The notes under the pieces are model-generated. The model worked only from the letters and a program-made list of their open reading frames with translations, was not told the DNA's origin and did no database searches. A DNA stretch of 64,000 nucleotides from Vicugna pacos (lineage: Eukaryota > Chordata > Mammalia > Artiodactyla > Camelidae). The DNA is taken from positions 79,205,001 through 79,269,000 of the forward strand of contig NC_132993.1 in NCBI RefSeq assembly GCF_048564905.1, in the 5' to 3' direction. Numbering within the stretch: position 1 is the first letter of the stretch; each line of letters starts with the position of its first letter. Made by a program: the position numbers and the translations under genes. Below, piece after piece: positions 38,939 to 52,150 of this stretch.

Positions 38939-41900
38939 GCCTGTGGCCGTGAGTGAGACTGGGCTTCGGAACAGATGTGACAGGAGGGAAGTGGGGCTCT
39001 CTCTTAAAGACTCCAGGCTGAGGGCAGACGGGGCGGGTTCTGCAGGGGGCCTCCTGGAGGAGCCCTGACCCTCTGCTCCCACCCAGTGCTTGAGGGCCCT
39101 CCTGAGGCCGGCCTGGAGCAGGCCCTCTCCCAAGGGCAGCAGGGAGCCCTGGGGGCTCAGAGCTGCAAGCAGGTGGGTCAGCTGGGGTGGGAGGGAGAAC
39201 TTGGATGAGCTTGCCTGTGGCCTCGGGGAGAGCGCTGCCCTGAATCGGGCTAATGTCCCTGCAGGTCAGTGCTTCAGTGTTAATGCTCCTGCCCTGGTCT
39301 TGCCCGGTGATGAAACTTCTTTATACTCTTTCCCTGAGCTACCTTCCTTTTATGCCCTGTAGGGAAACTTTGAGGTAACCAACAGCAAATCTAAAAGCCG
39401 CCAACCTGCTTTATTTCATGAACTTAAGATCAGTTGTGTTCAAATGAACTTATTTACAAAACACAAGCAGACCCATGGTCACCAAATTGGAAAGGTCGGG
39501 GAGGGATAAACTAGGATTTTGGAATCGGCAGATACAAATGGTTATATACATATAAAATGGATAAACAACAAGATCTACTCTAGAGCACAGGGAATTACAT
39601 TCAATAACTTGTAATAACCTATAATGAAACAGAATATGTGCATGTATAACTGAATCGCTATGCTGTGCACTAGAAACTAACACAACATTGTAAATCAACT
39701 ACACTTTAATTAAAAATACTCTTAGAAGCCATTTCAACTTAACAAAAAAAAGGCGAGGTGTGTTGATCCTCATTTGGCTCTCCTCAAGGCAAATGTGTGT
39801 GTGTGTCCATGTGTGTGCACTTACAAATCAGTTTCATAGAGCAGTTTTATTCGCCATCCAGTAAACAGCTTCCACATAGAGTTGCCAATTTAGTGGGAAA
39901 AAAGAAAAGAAAACATCCACTGCATGGTACTGTGAGATTTTGGGATACACTTAAGTAAAATAATTATAATATATATGTACATGATGTTTATTTGAGATTC
40001 AGGCAAATGGAAATTCAAACAGCAATGAGATACCCTCGCACCCCTGGGAGAACGCCCATTACCCACAGGACTCAAAATAGCAAGTGTTGCCTGTGGAGAA
40101 AAGAGACCCCTTGAGCACTGTTGGTGGGAATGTAAATTGCGGCACTGGTGGCCCTAATGCGTGCTCATTCACAAGGTCATAAAGAACTCAGAGAATGAAA
40201 CAAAGGGGTTATCCTATAAAGGTATTTGAGAATTCGGTTTGAGGAAGCGAATGAAGGCAGGGACCATGTTGGCTCAGAGATGCACGGTGAGTCCGGAAAT
40301 TGGACGCTTTGGCATGAAATGTGTTCTTGGCGTTGTCACGCTACTGTCCTTTCCGAAGCGGGGTGCACAGGACAATACTTTGAGGTGTGAGCTGTGTTAG
40401 AACTACTGTTGTATTTGTTTTTATCACATATTTTACATTGTCTATTTTTGTGTAATTTTTGTAATAGACACATGTCTACCATTGTTCATGAAACATGACT
40501 TTCTAACTAGATAAAGGTACCCCTGTTGGGGATTGAGTCACACTTGAATAAAGTAAAGGCAAGAAAATTAGGGGAGGGGGGCCAGAAAATGTGTTTACTA
40601 AAGAGCAAGCGTTATTATAAAGTGATACCAATTAAAATATTGTGCTCTTGGCACAGGCAGACTCAGAATAGGGATCCAGCCCCACCTGGAAAGGTGAGCT
40701 GCTGTAGGCACAGGGGCTCCACCCCAGCTGAGTCCTTGGAGAACCTGGTCTGTACGAGCAGACACAGAGAGTGGGGAAGGAGGGAGAGAAGGCAAACGCT
40801 GTGTGAGCACATGGAAACCGAGTCATCACAAAGGGGCAGTGAGTACCAGTGTGTGTAGTGATGGGTTAGTCGGGAATCGGGGAAGAAATTGGATCTCCAC
40901 ATTAAAACTCCTACGGTCGACTAAAATTCAATTCACTGTCAAATGAAGCAGAAAAAAAGAGAATTTTGTTTCAGCCAAATTGAAGATTATAACCCAGGAA
41001 ACAGACTGTCAAAAAATTTCATCACTACATTACCCCATACGCAAAATCTCAATTCAAAGCAGATCAAAAACAAACAAACAAACAAAAAAACAAATGTGCG
41101 GAACAAAGCATGAACAACATTGGAAAAATAAAGTGAAAAATATATTTATGCTCTACATTTTTTGAAAATTTTTGGATGTGAAGGGTTTATTTAAATATGT
41201 TAAACACAGGGAAAGTTTCTTTTAAAATTTTTTTAATTCCAATATAATTGATTTACAGTGTTAGTTTCATGTATACAGCAAAATGATTCAGTGATGCATA
41301 TATGCACGAAGATAACTTTTCTTTTCAGATTCTTGTCCGTTATATGTTGTTCCAAGAAATTGAATATGGTTCCCTGTGCTCAACAGTAGGTCCCTGTTGT
41401 TTATCTATTTTATACGTAATAATGTGTGTCTGCTATTCCCCAACCCCTTCTTTATCCCTCCCCTGTGCTTCAGTCTTTCTTACAGCAAAGAGTGAAAACA
41501 CGTGCTTGCTGATACAGTAGAGCAAATTACAGTTGGTGCATTGACTCCACAATTCCTTCTGGCCTGCAGTCACAGAAGGGAGAAGGACCTGAGGCTTTGC
41601 CTTGCGGACGCGGGACTCTCACCGAGAGATGTGATGCACTGGGCGAGCAGCAGCACCCAGGGTGCAACAGGGCAGGAGGGGTCTCTGGGTTGGGAGGAGG
41701 CTCAGGAGACCCGGTTTAGAATGGGCTCCTGTGTCAAGCTGGGAGCCGGCCCATTTCAGGGGCAGATGTGTCGCTTTGTCTCTTACCCAGCAGTTCTTAG
41801 AAATCCAGTTGAAGAAGAATCAGCTGCAGAGCTTACGGAAGAACACACATTTTTCAGCCTTCATTCTAAGATTTGGATACGCTGTGTTGGGTGCCACCAA

Positions 41901-42914
41901 GAACATGCTTTTGACAAAGCCAGGTGCTTCTGATGCAGGTGGTCCATGGACCACAGTTTGAGTAACACTGGTCTGATAGAAATTGGAAGGATGCAATACA
42001 CAAGCGACCTCAGACATACAAATGTGGAACGTCTATACTTCAGTATTAATTTTCCATCCTTAAACCTAGCCTGGTCAGGCAGTCACAGCCCTTTCCTGTA
42101 TGCCTTTTCAATTGAACTGTATACTATTCATTGTCTGGTTTTTCACCCAAAGTGCTCTTTAATTTGACTTATTGAGAAACAAAAAATCTGATAAGACTCA
42201 TTCTAGTTTGGGACATGGCCATGTCAATGTAGAGGCAAAGGGTAGAGAGAAGTGTGGCTTTACTTGTATAAGACAGAAGAGTCCTGGGTGTGGACTGAAC
42301 TTCAAAAGAAGGTGTAAGTAGAATACAGTGGTTGGCAGACCTAAAACAACCACTTTCCTTGCCTTCGCTTTCACTCTGGCAACCATGCCCTGCTTGGTTA
42401 CATGAGAAAAATACCAGTTTGTCCAAAAGGTAAATCGGACACTGGCTGGAGGTTCAGGATTTCTGAAGTTTTCATTCCAACTTGTCTCATTCTTCAAGCA
42501 CCTGAGTACTGAAGGTGCTATATTCTCAGTCATCTTCTCTGGATAATGATCGGACAAATGATTCAGTAATAACTTTTCCATTTTGCTCTCCTAAATGTGT
42601 CTCCTTATGGATGAACCCTAGGTGACTTGTCTGTTCTAACGAGAAAATGATGTGGACTCCACCAGCTCCTGGGAGAGCTGGGAAGATGCTCCCCACTGCC
42701 AGCTGCTTGCTCAAGACCAGGAGATGGAGGCCAGTTTTTAGGAAAAAGTATGGCTGTTGTGGGGAGGAGACAGGTGGCTGTGGCATCTAGGGGCTGGGGG
42801 ATGGGCCCTGAGCTCAGGGCCTCTGTTTGCTCAGAGGACTGGGAGGTTGGGACGGGAAGTGGGCAGGGGCTGCTGTGTCCTGTGCACCAGGGCTGCTCTT
42901 GGCAGCCACAGCAC

Positions 42915-42953
42915 AATTTCCAGCGCAGCACAAAGCACGTCTCAACTACCGTG
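42915..42953 (-). other. 23-RSS of TRGV in unit 3, weak nonamer
   Basis: Heptamer CACGGTA (42,947-42,953), spacer 42,924-42,946 matching unit 1, nonamer position CTGGAAATT (42,915-42,923). Confidence 0.65.
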
Positions 42954-43434
42954 CTGCTCCTCCCAAATGGCACAGTAGTACATGCCAGAATCACTGTCTT
43001 CCAGATCTGAGATGACAAGTATATTATTCTTCCCTGCTCCTTCATAAGCACGGTATTTCTTTCGATTGATTCCTGAGTCGTACGAAGTCATTTTGTAGTA
43101 GACATCATAGTAGAAGAGGCGTCGTGGGGCCGTCCCCTCCCGGAATTTATACCAGTGGATATAGTAGGCACTTTGTGTATTAAGATCACAAGTCATTTCA
43201 AAAGACGATCCCATCTTCCTAGTGACTGACGTCTTGTCCCCGTCCGTGTTGGAAGACACCTGAGTGACTGCAAGGGAAAAATCAAAAACAACACAAAATG
43301 ATGCTGAAGAGGAAATACTAATTTCTTAGTATGACCCTCTTTGCCAAAAAAATAAAGAAAACTCCCATGAGCATCCAGGCAACACACTTACCAGGAGCCA
43401 GGAAAACGAGAAGCAGGGCTGGCCCCCGCAGCAT
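42954..43434 (-). CDS. TRGV: TCR gamma variable gene, tandem unit 3
   Basis: Leader exon 43,392-43,434, V exon 43,267-42,954 (one codon longer than units 1 and 2). V marks: SSNTDGDKTSVTRKMGSS start, Cys in MTCDL, Trp in YIHWYKF, SDSGMYYCAIWEEQ at the end, the added Glu falling in germline CDR3. CDR2-FR3 follows unit 2, the end of the gene and RSS spacer follow unit 1: a mosaic. FR3 part KNNILVIS is its own. Open and likely functional. It is the most 5' V of the middle cassette in this window. Confidence 0.93.
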
Positions 43435-43965
43435 GCCTGTGGCCGTGAGTGAGACTGGGCTTTGGAACAGATGTGACAGGAGGGAAGTGGGGCTCTCTCT
43501 TAAAGACTCCAGGCTGAGGGCAGACGGGGCGGGTTCTGCAGGAGGGCCTCCTGGATGAGCCCCGACCCTCTGCTCCCACCCAGTGCTTGAGGGCCCTCCT
43601 GAGGCCGGCCTGGAGCAGGCCCTCTCCCAAGGGCAGCAGGGAGCCCTGGGGGCTCAGAGCTGCAAGCAGGTGGGTCAGCTGGGGTGGGAGGGAGACCTTG
43701 GATGAGCTTGCCTGTGGCCTCGGGGAGAGCGCTGCCCTGAATCGGTCTAATGTCCCTGCAGGTCAGTGCTTCAGTGTTAATACTCCTGCCCTGGTCTTGC
43801 CCGGTGATGAAACTTCTTTACACTCTTTCCCTGAACTACCTTCCTTTTATGCCCTGTAGGGAAACTTTGAGGTAACCAACAGCAAATCTAAAAGCCGCCA
43901 ACCTGCTTTATTTCATGAACTTAAGATCAGTTGTGTTCAAATGAACTTATTTACAAAACACAAGC

Positions 43966-44469
43966 AGACCCAGAGACATAGAAAACAAACTAATGGTCAC
44001 CAAATTGGAAAGTTGGGGGAGGGATAAATTAGCAGTTTGGGATTAGCAGGTACAAATGATTATATGTATTTAAAATAGAGAAACAACAAGGTCCTACTGT
44101 AGAGCACAGGGAATTATATTCAATAACTTATAATAATCTATAATGAAACATAATATATACATAGCTATAACTGAATCCCTATGCTGTGTACGAGAATCTT
44201 ACACAACATTGTATATCAAGAATACTTAAAAAAAAAAAAGACTTAGAAGCCATGTCAACTAAGAGAAAAAGGATGAGGTGTGTCGATCTTTATTCGACTC
44301 TCCTCAAAGGCAAATGTGTGTGTTTGCTTATAAATCAATTTGATACAGCATTTTTGTTCATCATCAAGTAAACAGTCCTCACGCAGGGTGGCCAAATTTA
44401 GTGGGCAGAAAAAAAAAAGGAGAGAAAAAAACCTGCATGGTACTGTGTGATATTTGAGACATGCTTACA

Positions 44470-44501
<32 letters not shown>

Positions 44502-45060
44502 TACATATGTTTATTTGAGGTTCAGGGAAGTGGAAATCAAAACAACAATGAGATATTCTCTCACCCCTGTCAGAATGGCCATCACTAACAAGACTCAATA
44601 TAGCAAGTGATGGCGCAGATGTGGAGAAAAGAGACCATTTAAGCACTTTTGGAGGGAATGTAAATTGGTGCAGCTACTATGGAAAACTCTATAGAGGTTC
44701 CTCAATCAATTAAAAATGGAACTACTGTATGATCCAGCAATTCCAGTTCTGAGTATTTATCTGAAGAAAACAAAACACTAATTTGAAAAGGGATCTGCAC
44801 CCCTGTGTTCACTGCTGTATTATTTACAACAGTCAAAACATGGAAACGACCTAAGTGTCCATACACAGGTGACTGGAGAAAGTAGCTGTGGTCTATATAT
44901 GTAATGGAATACTACTCAGACATAAAAAGGAATGAAATCTTACATTTGCAGCATCATGGATGGGCCTGGAGAGCATTATGTTGAGTGAAGTAAGTAAGAC
45001 AGAGAAAGACAAATCGAGTATGATGCCCATTATATGTGAAATCTAAAAATTGTATTAAAT
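43966..45060 (+). repeat. L1 3' UTR and L1 ORF2 pieces, diverged flank of unit 3
   Basis: 43,966-44,225 is an L1 3' UTR; 44,500-45,060 is L1 ORF2 3' text ('aatgagatattctctcacccctgtcagaatgg', 'catcatggatgggcctggagagc'). Both are better preserved than the matching remnants in units 1 and 2. An (AT)n run lies at 44,482-44,504. Confidence 0.75.
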
Positions 45061-46734
45061 TTTTAAATACAACCAAAAAAGCTCCTAGATATACAGAATA
45101 GATTGCTCGTTGCCAAGGGCCAGGGGTGGGAGATGGGAGAAACACTCGAACTGCTTGTTTGTTTAAATAAACTGAATTTTAAAGGGAATGAAATCAAGGA
45201 AAGAAAGATAGACAAAATGGAAAAAGGAATGAAGGGCATGATCAGTTTCTGCCCCCAAACATAGAAGCAATAAACATTTTGAAAGGAGCTCAAACATGCT
45301 GTGACTGAGTGCTTCTACTAGGAGGCATAAATCTGAAAAAACAGAAATGTATGCACATGTTACCAGGACACAAGGAGAAGCGTGTTCATGGCTACATTAT
45401 TCAAAATTCCCCCCAAATGCAAAGATCCATGTCGTTTACTAGTCAAAAGGGAAAAAAAAACATGTTTTGTGTGTGTACTTTATAGAATTGTGAATTGATA
45501 AATTATAATAATATGAGAAATCTTACAAACCAAATGTTGAAAAATAAGTTAAAAGAGACTGTTCCCACTGTGGTTCTGTTTGTATGATGGAAAAAAAAGT
45601 AAATGAAACTTACTTGGCATCCTGTGTTTTATTCGGCAGCCTGATTGTCAGGAAGTAGACTGTGTCTTTGATTTACTTGGATTCGTAGGTGGAGAGCCAG
45701 GTGGTCAGACGAGCATAGTAAAATCATGGTGGAATTTAAGTGATGTGTATACAGATTTTCCCCCACTGCTTTCACAAATGTCCTTGGATTAATGTTTGCA
45801 TGTTCATAGAAAGACGTAGAAAATGCCCCTCTGGGTCATTGTTTCAGCCTGTCCCTCTCAGGTGACTCATTTTCTCGGGTTATGACAGATGGCTGGGGAG
45901 TGAGGAATGGTCAGGACTCCAGCTGATCGTCCCTGTGCCTCAGGGACCACGAGGCTGTCGCAGCAGCAGCTCTTAATGCACACTGTTCCAGGTAGTTGTC
46001 CAGGAAGCCAGTGCAGGTGCCTTGGGGTCTCAGAAAATCCTTGCTGGGACAGAAATCTCGTGGTTTAAAAATTGGAAGAACAAGAGAAAGAAAGAAAAAG
46101 AGAGAAATAAGAAAAAAATCTCAATTTGCATCCTTTGGACTTAGTGTTATTAATAGTAATTATAATGTTTGTTTTTATATATTATAAATTTCTATTGATA
46201 CTGTTAGATATTGAGTCCAGCGTAAGCGAAATGCAAATATAATATTTTAAAAATTTAGTAAGACCCTGATAATCTATAATTTGAATCATTTTTCTCTAAA
46301 AAAATACTCCTTTTTTTAGCTCTCCACTGAAAAAACTAGAAAGCAATACCAATGCAGAAGTAATGAGCATTTCCAGAATAAGAATTTCTTATTAAAAGTT
46401 CCAGTTCTCAACTGAGAAATGTCTGAATCCAAGATTCGGTAGGAGAGGTTCAAAGATAAACTGATGACATCTTGTCTTGGCTGAAAGCAAAGAAGCTGTC
46501 AGAGACAACTGAAGTCACTCAAATGACACAGAGACCAGCTGGCAGAGGCTCTCACTGGCCAGAGAGAGGACAGTGCAAACAAAAGAACAGCCCCTACATA
46601 AAAAAATTGGAAACATATAAAAATGCACAAGTTCATTGATAATAATAAAAATACATGTATATATGTGTGGAGGTTGCTAAGGCCCTATCTCAGTATTGTG
46701 AAAACAAACAAACAAAAAAAGGACACTATGAACT

Positions 46735-47045
46735 CATCTACAAAGCAGAAACAGACTCCCAGACATAGTGAATAATCTTACAGTTACCAGGGAAAGGGGG
46801 CGGGAGGGGATAAATTTGGGAGTTTGAAATTTACAAATCTCAGCCACTATATATGAATATAGATTTTAAAAAAGAGAAATTTTCTTTTGTATAGCACAGG
46901 GAACTATGTTCAATATCTTGCAATGAACTTTAATGGAAAAAATATGAAAATGAATATATGTATGTATATGCATGACTGGGACATTGTGCTGCACATCAGA
47001 GACTGACACATTGTAATTGACTGTACCTCAATTTAAAAAAAAAAA
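46735..47045 (+). repeat. L1 3' UTR
   Basis: Well-preserved artiodactyl L1 3' end with A-rich tail; similar to 19,840-20,100. Confidence 0.8.
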
Positions 47046-47229
47046 GAATCAAACACTGACCTTGCCATTTCTGTATGAACTGTATCTCAGGATAACACAG
47101 AGCTTGTGAATGAAAGCTCTTCTTTATGGAAATATTACAACCAATAAATGCAGGAGAAATATTGCAATTAGCAAATTACCATTGTGCAGCCCCAATGATG
47201 TAGTGGATTTAGACAACCCTCCCGACTGC

Positions 47230-47520
47230 TCTGCAGCTCCCTCTCTTGCACTGGCTCTTTCTCTGCCTTCTGACTCTCCATCTCCCCATGGTTTTCTCCA
47301 TCACTCTTTATATCCCTCTGTCTGTCCATCTCTATGTCCACACATCTTCTCTCTTTCCTATGACCACCCACCTCTCTATATCTCTCTGTCTTTCTTTCCA
47401 GCTCCGTCTCCTTCCCTTTCTCTAGTTCTCTTTGCCTCTCCTCTGTCTTACTATCTCTCTCCTTATCTCTATTTCTGTCTCTTTATATCTCTCTACCCAC
47501 CTATCTCTACAGACTGGTTT
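47230..47520 (+). repeat. CT-rich low-complexity tract
   Basis: Pyrimidine-rich, with many CTCT, TCTCT and CCATCTC runs. It produces a long but meaningless open frame. Confidence 0.85.
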
Positions 47521-48639
47521 TCTTTTCTAATTCTTCCATTATATTTCTCTTTTCTAGATATTTTCTTCTTTTTTTTCCTATGGGCATAAAAACTACTTTA
47601 AATTCTCTATTATTCCAACATCAGTGATATTTCAGGATTGGCATCTGTTTAATTGCTTTTCCACGTTGGGGTGTTGAGATTTTCCCTGTTCTCCATACGT
47701 AACCTCAAGCAGCCTCATGTGCTTCCGCTGGCCCACCATCGTCATGAGAACAAGTCCCAGCTGGTCAGATGGAGGATGAAATACCGCCTGGAACACAGCT
47801 GATTCCTTCCAGCCTGGGCTACCCTGACCGCATCACGTGTTGGTCAGCAGATGGCTTGGCTGGGGCCTGGCTGGTCAACAGCTAAATCTGGCCCAGATCA
47901 GCCGAACATCCTAGCTGACTCATGGGCTTATGAGTATTAGAATTTGCTCATGACCTCCAAATAGATGTCTGTCTCTCTGTTTCATTTTGTGACCATTTTA
48001 CATGCGAAACAGAGGCTAGAGAGATTAAGTAACTTACCTGAGATTGCCTGGCTAAGAAAGAGCACACTAAAAATTTGAACCATGTAAGCCAGTCTCCAGA
48101 TCCTGTGCCGTAATTACATGCTTGGCTGTTTGTGATTCAGCGTTAATTTCTACCTCATTGGGATGTTGCATTTGACGCATAACGTGATGCTGTTTTACGT
48201 CCTGCTAGCGTTTAATTTGGTGCTTCCTGCTTAAAAAGTACAGTATTTTAGTGCCACTTAGTTACTTTCACTAACTTCTTGCACCCCCTCCTGACCATTT
48301 TGAACTAACTTTTGAGTTCGGAGGTGAGGAAACAAATTCTCTTTTGCCTTTGAATATCCAGTTGTCACAGAAATGTTTGTTGAAAAGACTACACTTTTCT
48401 CATTGAATTGACTCGGCACGTTTGTGAAAAACAGTTGACCATAAATAGAAGGGTTTGTTTCTGGACTCTTAGTTCTCCTGCAGTGAGCTGTGTGCAAGGA
48501 GGACACATTTAAAGACTCACTCCAGCCTAAATGGAAAGGCCCTTATCACGGACTTTAAGTTTAAAAGCCCTTTTATGCTGGGAACAATTAAACCATACTG
48601 AGGATAACCAGCAGACTAACACTAGGAAATTGGGCTGGA

Positions 48640-49480
48640 TGCTAATACAAGGCTAATACCTCATTTCCCTTAGAGACAGCAATACGAGGCAGACTGGATC
48701 AGAGGACTGAAGATACTGAGTCGTTCCTAATGGAACTGAATGGATTTGCAGTACCAGTTTATGGCCTTGGCTTCCACCAGGATGGATAGAAAGATGTATC
48801 TTAGGATTCCCTTGGACTCAGGGTCACTTGGGTGCCAACAAAGATGTGGCCCCAGCAAATTCACCATTGGTAGGAACCCGATGGGTCAGGAGATCTAAAT
48901 TTCATTGGTATGACCATTTGGCAGCCATTTTTGTGCCTTCAGAAGAATTGGAGGATATAATCGGCCAGATTGAAACCTTAAGAAAATTCACTCGACAGGC
49001 TATACGTGATAGTAATCAGGTTATTAGCCTATTGAATTCTGAGGCCTCTGTTCTGAGAAAAGTGACGTTACAACATCAAATGGGCCTCCGCATCCTTACA
49101 GCATCTCAGGAGGCACCTGCTCCATAATTCAGACTGAATGCTGCTTTTTTTCCCACACCAGGTAAATCCTCTAAGATAATGCATTTAACGACTCACATGA
49201 AAAATCAGATTTCTTCCTTAAGTGATCCACTCCCCAGACTTGGTGACCCCTTAAAAAACTGGCTTGGTGCTAGAAGCTCTTGGCTTAAATATTTGGTTAA
49301 CCCTATTATTGCTACTAGGTACACTGCTTGTGTTTTGCCTATTTCATGATTGTTGCCTTATCAAATGTGTGACTGAAACTCTGATAAAAATAATGATGAC
49401 TAGGAAAGAATTGAGCTAATTGAAAGAATTGAGCGAATGTATAGTTCTCTATGCGATCCAATGATTGTAATAGTGTAATT
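48640..49480 (+). mobile_element. Fossil class-I-like endogenous retrovirus env remnant
   Basis: An env-like stretch, mainly of the transmembrane subunit region, recognisable by its leucine-rich heptad-like part near 48,960-49,130 and a membrane-anchor-like part near 49,230-49,350. No gag or pol and no clear pair of LTRs were seen. It is broken in several places and strongly diverged, so it is old. Family assignment (ERV1, gammaretrovirus-like) is tentative. Confidence 0.5.
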
Positions 49481-52150
49481 CTAGGTACGGGAAGAAGCAA
49501 CAAGAGGGAGTCTTATCCTGGACCATAAGTGACTGGTAAGATAGGTGAGCTGGAGACTTTTGGCTACTGTTAATAGTGTCTATTCCAGTCATGGGACACT
49601 GACTGGCCTATCAGTGAAGTCCTGGCCTGGCCTAGGAATGAGCACTTCTAGCATCACTGGACAAAATGATCATGACATGCCTCCCATACCTTGGTGCAAT
49701 TTAGCACCATGAGGGGGCGCTGCCAGCTAAAGGACGTCATTTGCCTTCTTGCTGTGCAAGGATTGAGTCATTAGCAATCGAGTTCCCTGACCAGTTACAC
49801 CCTGAAAAGAATTCAGGGTGGAGATCAGGAATGAGGCTATGTTTAATTTTTTGTGTGTCTTTTTCTCCCTTTTATTCAAACTGGATAACTTCCATTGTTT
49901 TACCTTCAAGTTTAAAGGTCATGTCTTCTGCCTACTTGAATATTCTCTTAACATCCTCTAGTAAAAATTTACTGTACTTTAGATTTCAGATTTTATTTTT
50001 TAAAATTCTGTTTATTTTATATTTCTGTCTCCTTGAAAATCTCCATTTGTTGATTTATTATTGTCATACTTTTCTTTATTGTTCAACAAATTTTTGAATA
50101 AATTTTTCTCTAATCTTTTGACCATATTTATGATAGTTAACTTTGAGGTCTTTGTTAAATATCTGGACACAGTCAGAAACAGCTTATACTGAATTGTGAT
50201 TTTTGTTTAATTTTTTTCCTAAGAATAGTCACACTTCTATGAATCTTTGATTGTCTTATAATATTAAAATATTAAAAAATATTTTGTTCAAAATGTATTG
50301 TAGGAATTCTGGGTTCTGAATTTTCTCCAAAAGTTTGCTATTATTGCTGCTTGTTTGCTTGGGAAGTTGCAGGGGAAAATCTGTGAAATTATGTCCTGTA
50401 TGGTGTGTGACTGCTGATGTCTCTTCTCAGTTTTTTTCTTTTAATTCTTTTATTTGTAAGTCTAGCTTCCTAGGGTCATCCCTGTGTCTCCATAGCTTAG
50501 TGGTAACCAGTGGAGGTATACAGATTGTGCTCAACAGGCTTGATTGAGGCTTTCAAACTATGCAAAAGGCATACGTGTATGTATGGGCAGCACATTCAAA
50601 TTTCAGGGTATTTGGAGTTTTCTTCAGCCTGTGCTTTTTTGCTGAGTCTTTCATATTTCCTCTGCACTTGCTCAGAGTTGGTCAGGCTAGCTCAGGGTCT
50701 TTGGGGTCTCAGGTGAGTAAGCCTGTTTGTTGCAGCCATGACCGCAAACTCAAAGCAGGGGAGCCTCTGGCCCTTCCTGCTCACACACCACAGAGTTTGT
50801 CAGTTCACCATTTCCCCACATCCTCCCCACCCCTCACTAAGGGAGCTCCTTCAACTGCATATAGTTTTTCTACAAGTCCTCAAGACCTGCCCTACCCTGG
50901 AAAAACCTTCATGCCCATCGAGCTGGGTGCTGGAAGTTGGGGGAGGAATGGGAGCAGCTCCAGGCAAGAGCGCCCGCCATGTTATTGCCTGAATTCTGCA
51001 GTTGATCAAACACCAACACTTCTCAGACTGATATAAGCCTCTGGTCATTTCCTCAGTGCTGAGCTGGCTAGGGTTGTTCTTCCTGCCCAGTTTTATAGGA
51101 GACGATTTGTTTTTTTAAGGAGAAGATGTGTTGACCGCCTCACTTGACCATCTCCTGAAGGCCTTGCTTGCGTTCACTTTTAAGTTACATAAAGCACACA
51201 CATTATTATGTTTTAATTACAAGTTTGGTTTTATTTAGGACTCCCAGAGAATTCTAAGCTATGTCAGCCAGTTGTGTCATAAATGCTGTTAGCCTGACGG
51301 TTGGAAAATGAGCCCGGAAACAGGAAGACTTGGTATGACCATCTTCCTCAGACTCCTTCCCTCGTGAGATGGCAGTTAAACCACCTCAGTGTCTCTATGA
51401 TTTACACAGCAGTTTAATAGGCTGGAAAATGAAGCCTTCCAACCACTATACCTTTGTTTGTTTTACCACAAACTCAACCTGAACTATATGGCATTTATGA
51501 GGTTGAGATGTGGGACGCAATTTTAAGATTCTTAACTATGCATTCTCCTGTACCAGATTTGTTCTTGGCTATAATCCAGACAGACATTTTCTTGAGAAAA
51601 AAAAAATGTCCTTTTTGCAGTGTGTTATCTGACAGCAGATAAGCACCAGTGGGGCTGGCAGCTTCTGTAGGTGAGTAGGTTATATCCTGACCTGCTCCCT
51701 CGCTGTCCTCACCACTCCTTTCTTTAGTTCCCTTCCCTGGTGATGAGAAGAATGCACACTTGTTACACAAACGTGCAAAGAACAAAAAGAAAAAATCACA
51801 GTCCTTCAAACTACGCAGCAACATCAGTGTTGGCCGTTTAGTTTGTTTCCTTCCACTGTTGTGTTTGTCATTGACATAATTGTGACCACAATGCAGTTTA
51901 TAATTGATACTCTGTTTTAAAAACATTGTAAAGTCAGTTTAAGGTTATTGTAGAAATTTTGGAATATTCAGAAATGTATGTGTCAGTTGGTCATTTTCTT
52001 CTAGTGCTTCTGATTTGGGTACACACACACACACATATATGTATATATCTAGTTTTTTATTTTTATCAAATATGATCTTCCAGTATATACAGTTTATTTC
52101 ATTATATATTTGCTTTTACTTGATAGCATATGCATTTTCAGTATTGTTAT
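49481..52150. other. Intergenic DNA, no gene seen
   Basis: Single-copy-looking text, AT-rich at 49,830-50,300. It may include old element debris I cannot assign. A CA/TA repeat is at 52,020-52,048. Confidence 0.45.

Larger units (their letters stand above)
37300..41789 (-). repeat. V-gene tandem unit 2 (4.49 kb)
   Basis: Second copy, holding the V gene at 38,463-38,938 and the same set of L1 pieces as unit 1. Junction with unit 1 is near 37,300, where unit 1's left neighbour sequence (before 32,809) and the end of unit 1 stop resembling each other. Confidence 0.88.
41790..43965 (-). repeat. V-gene tandem unit 3, high-identity part
   Basis: Third copy. It is nearly identical to units 1 and 2 up to about 43,965. 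Beyond that (43,965-45,060) it still matches them in order but is much more diverged. The sharp change marks a past unequal crossover or conversion end. Confidence 0.85.
45061..48639. other. Intergenic DNA, no gene seen
   Basis: Mostly single-copy text with an L1 3' UTR (46,735-47,045), a CT-rich tract (47,230-47,520) and a MIR-like piece (47,985-48,090). No V, J or C motif was found on either strand. Confidence 0.5.

Noticed and set aside
47110-47589. Plus-strand open frame rich in Ser, Leu and Pro
   Set aside because: It is translated from a CT-rich low-complexity tract.
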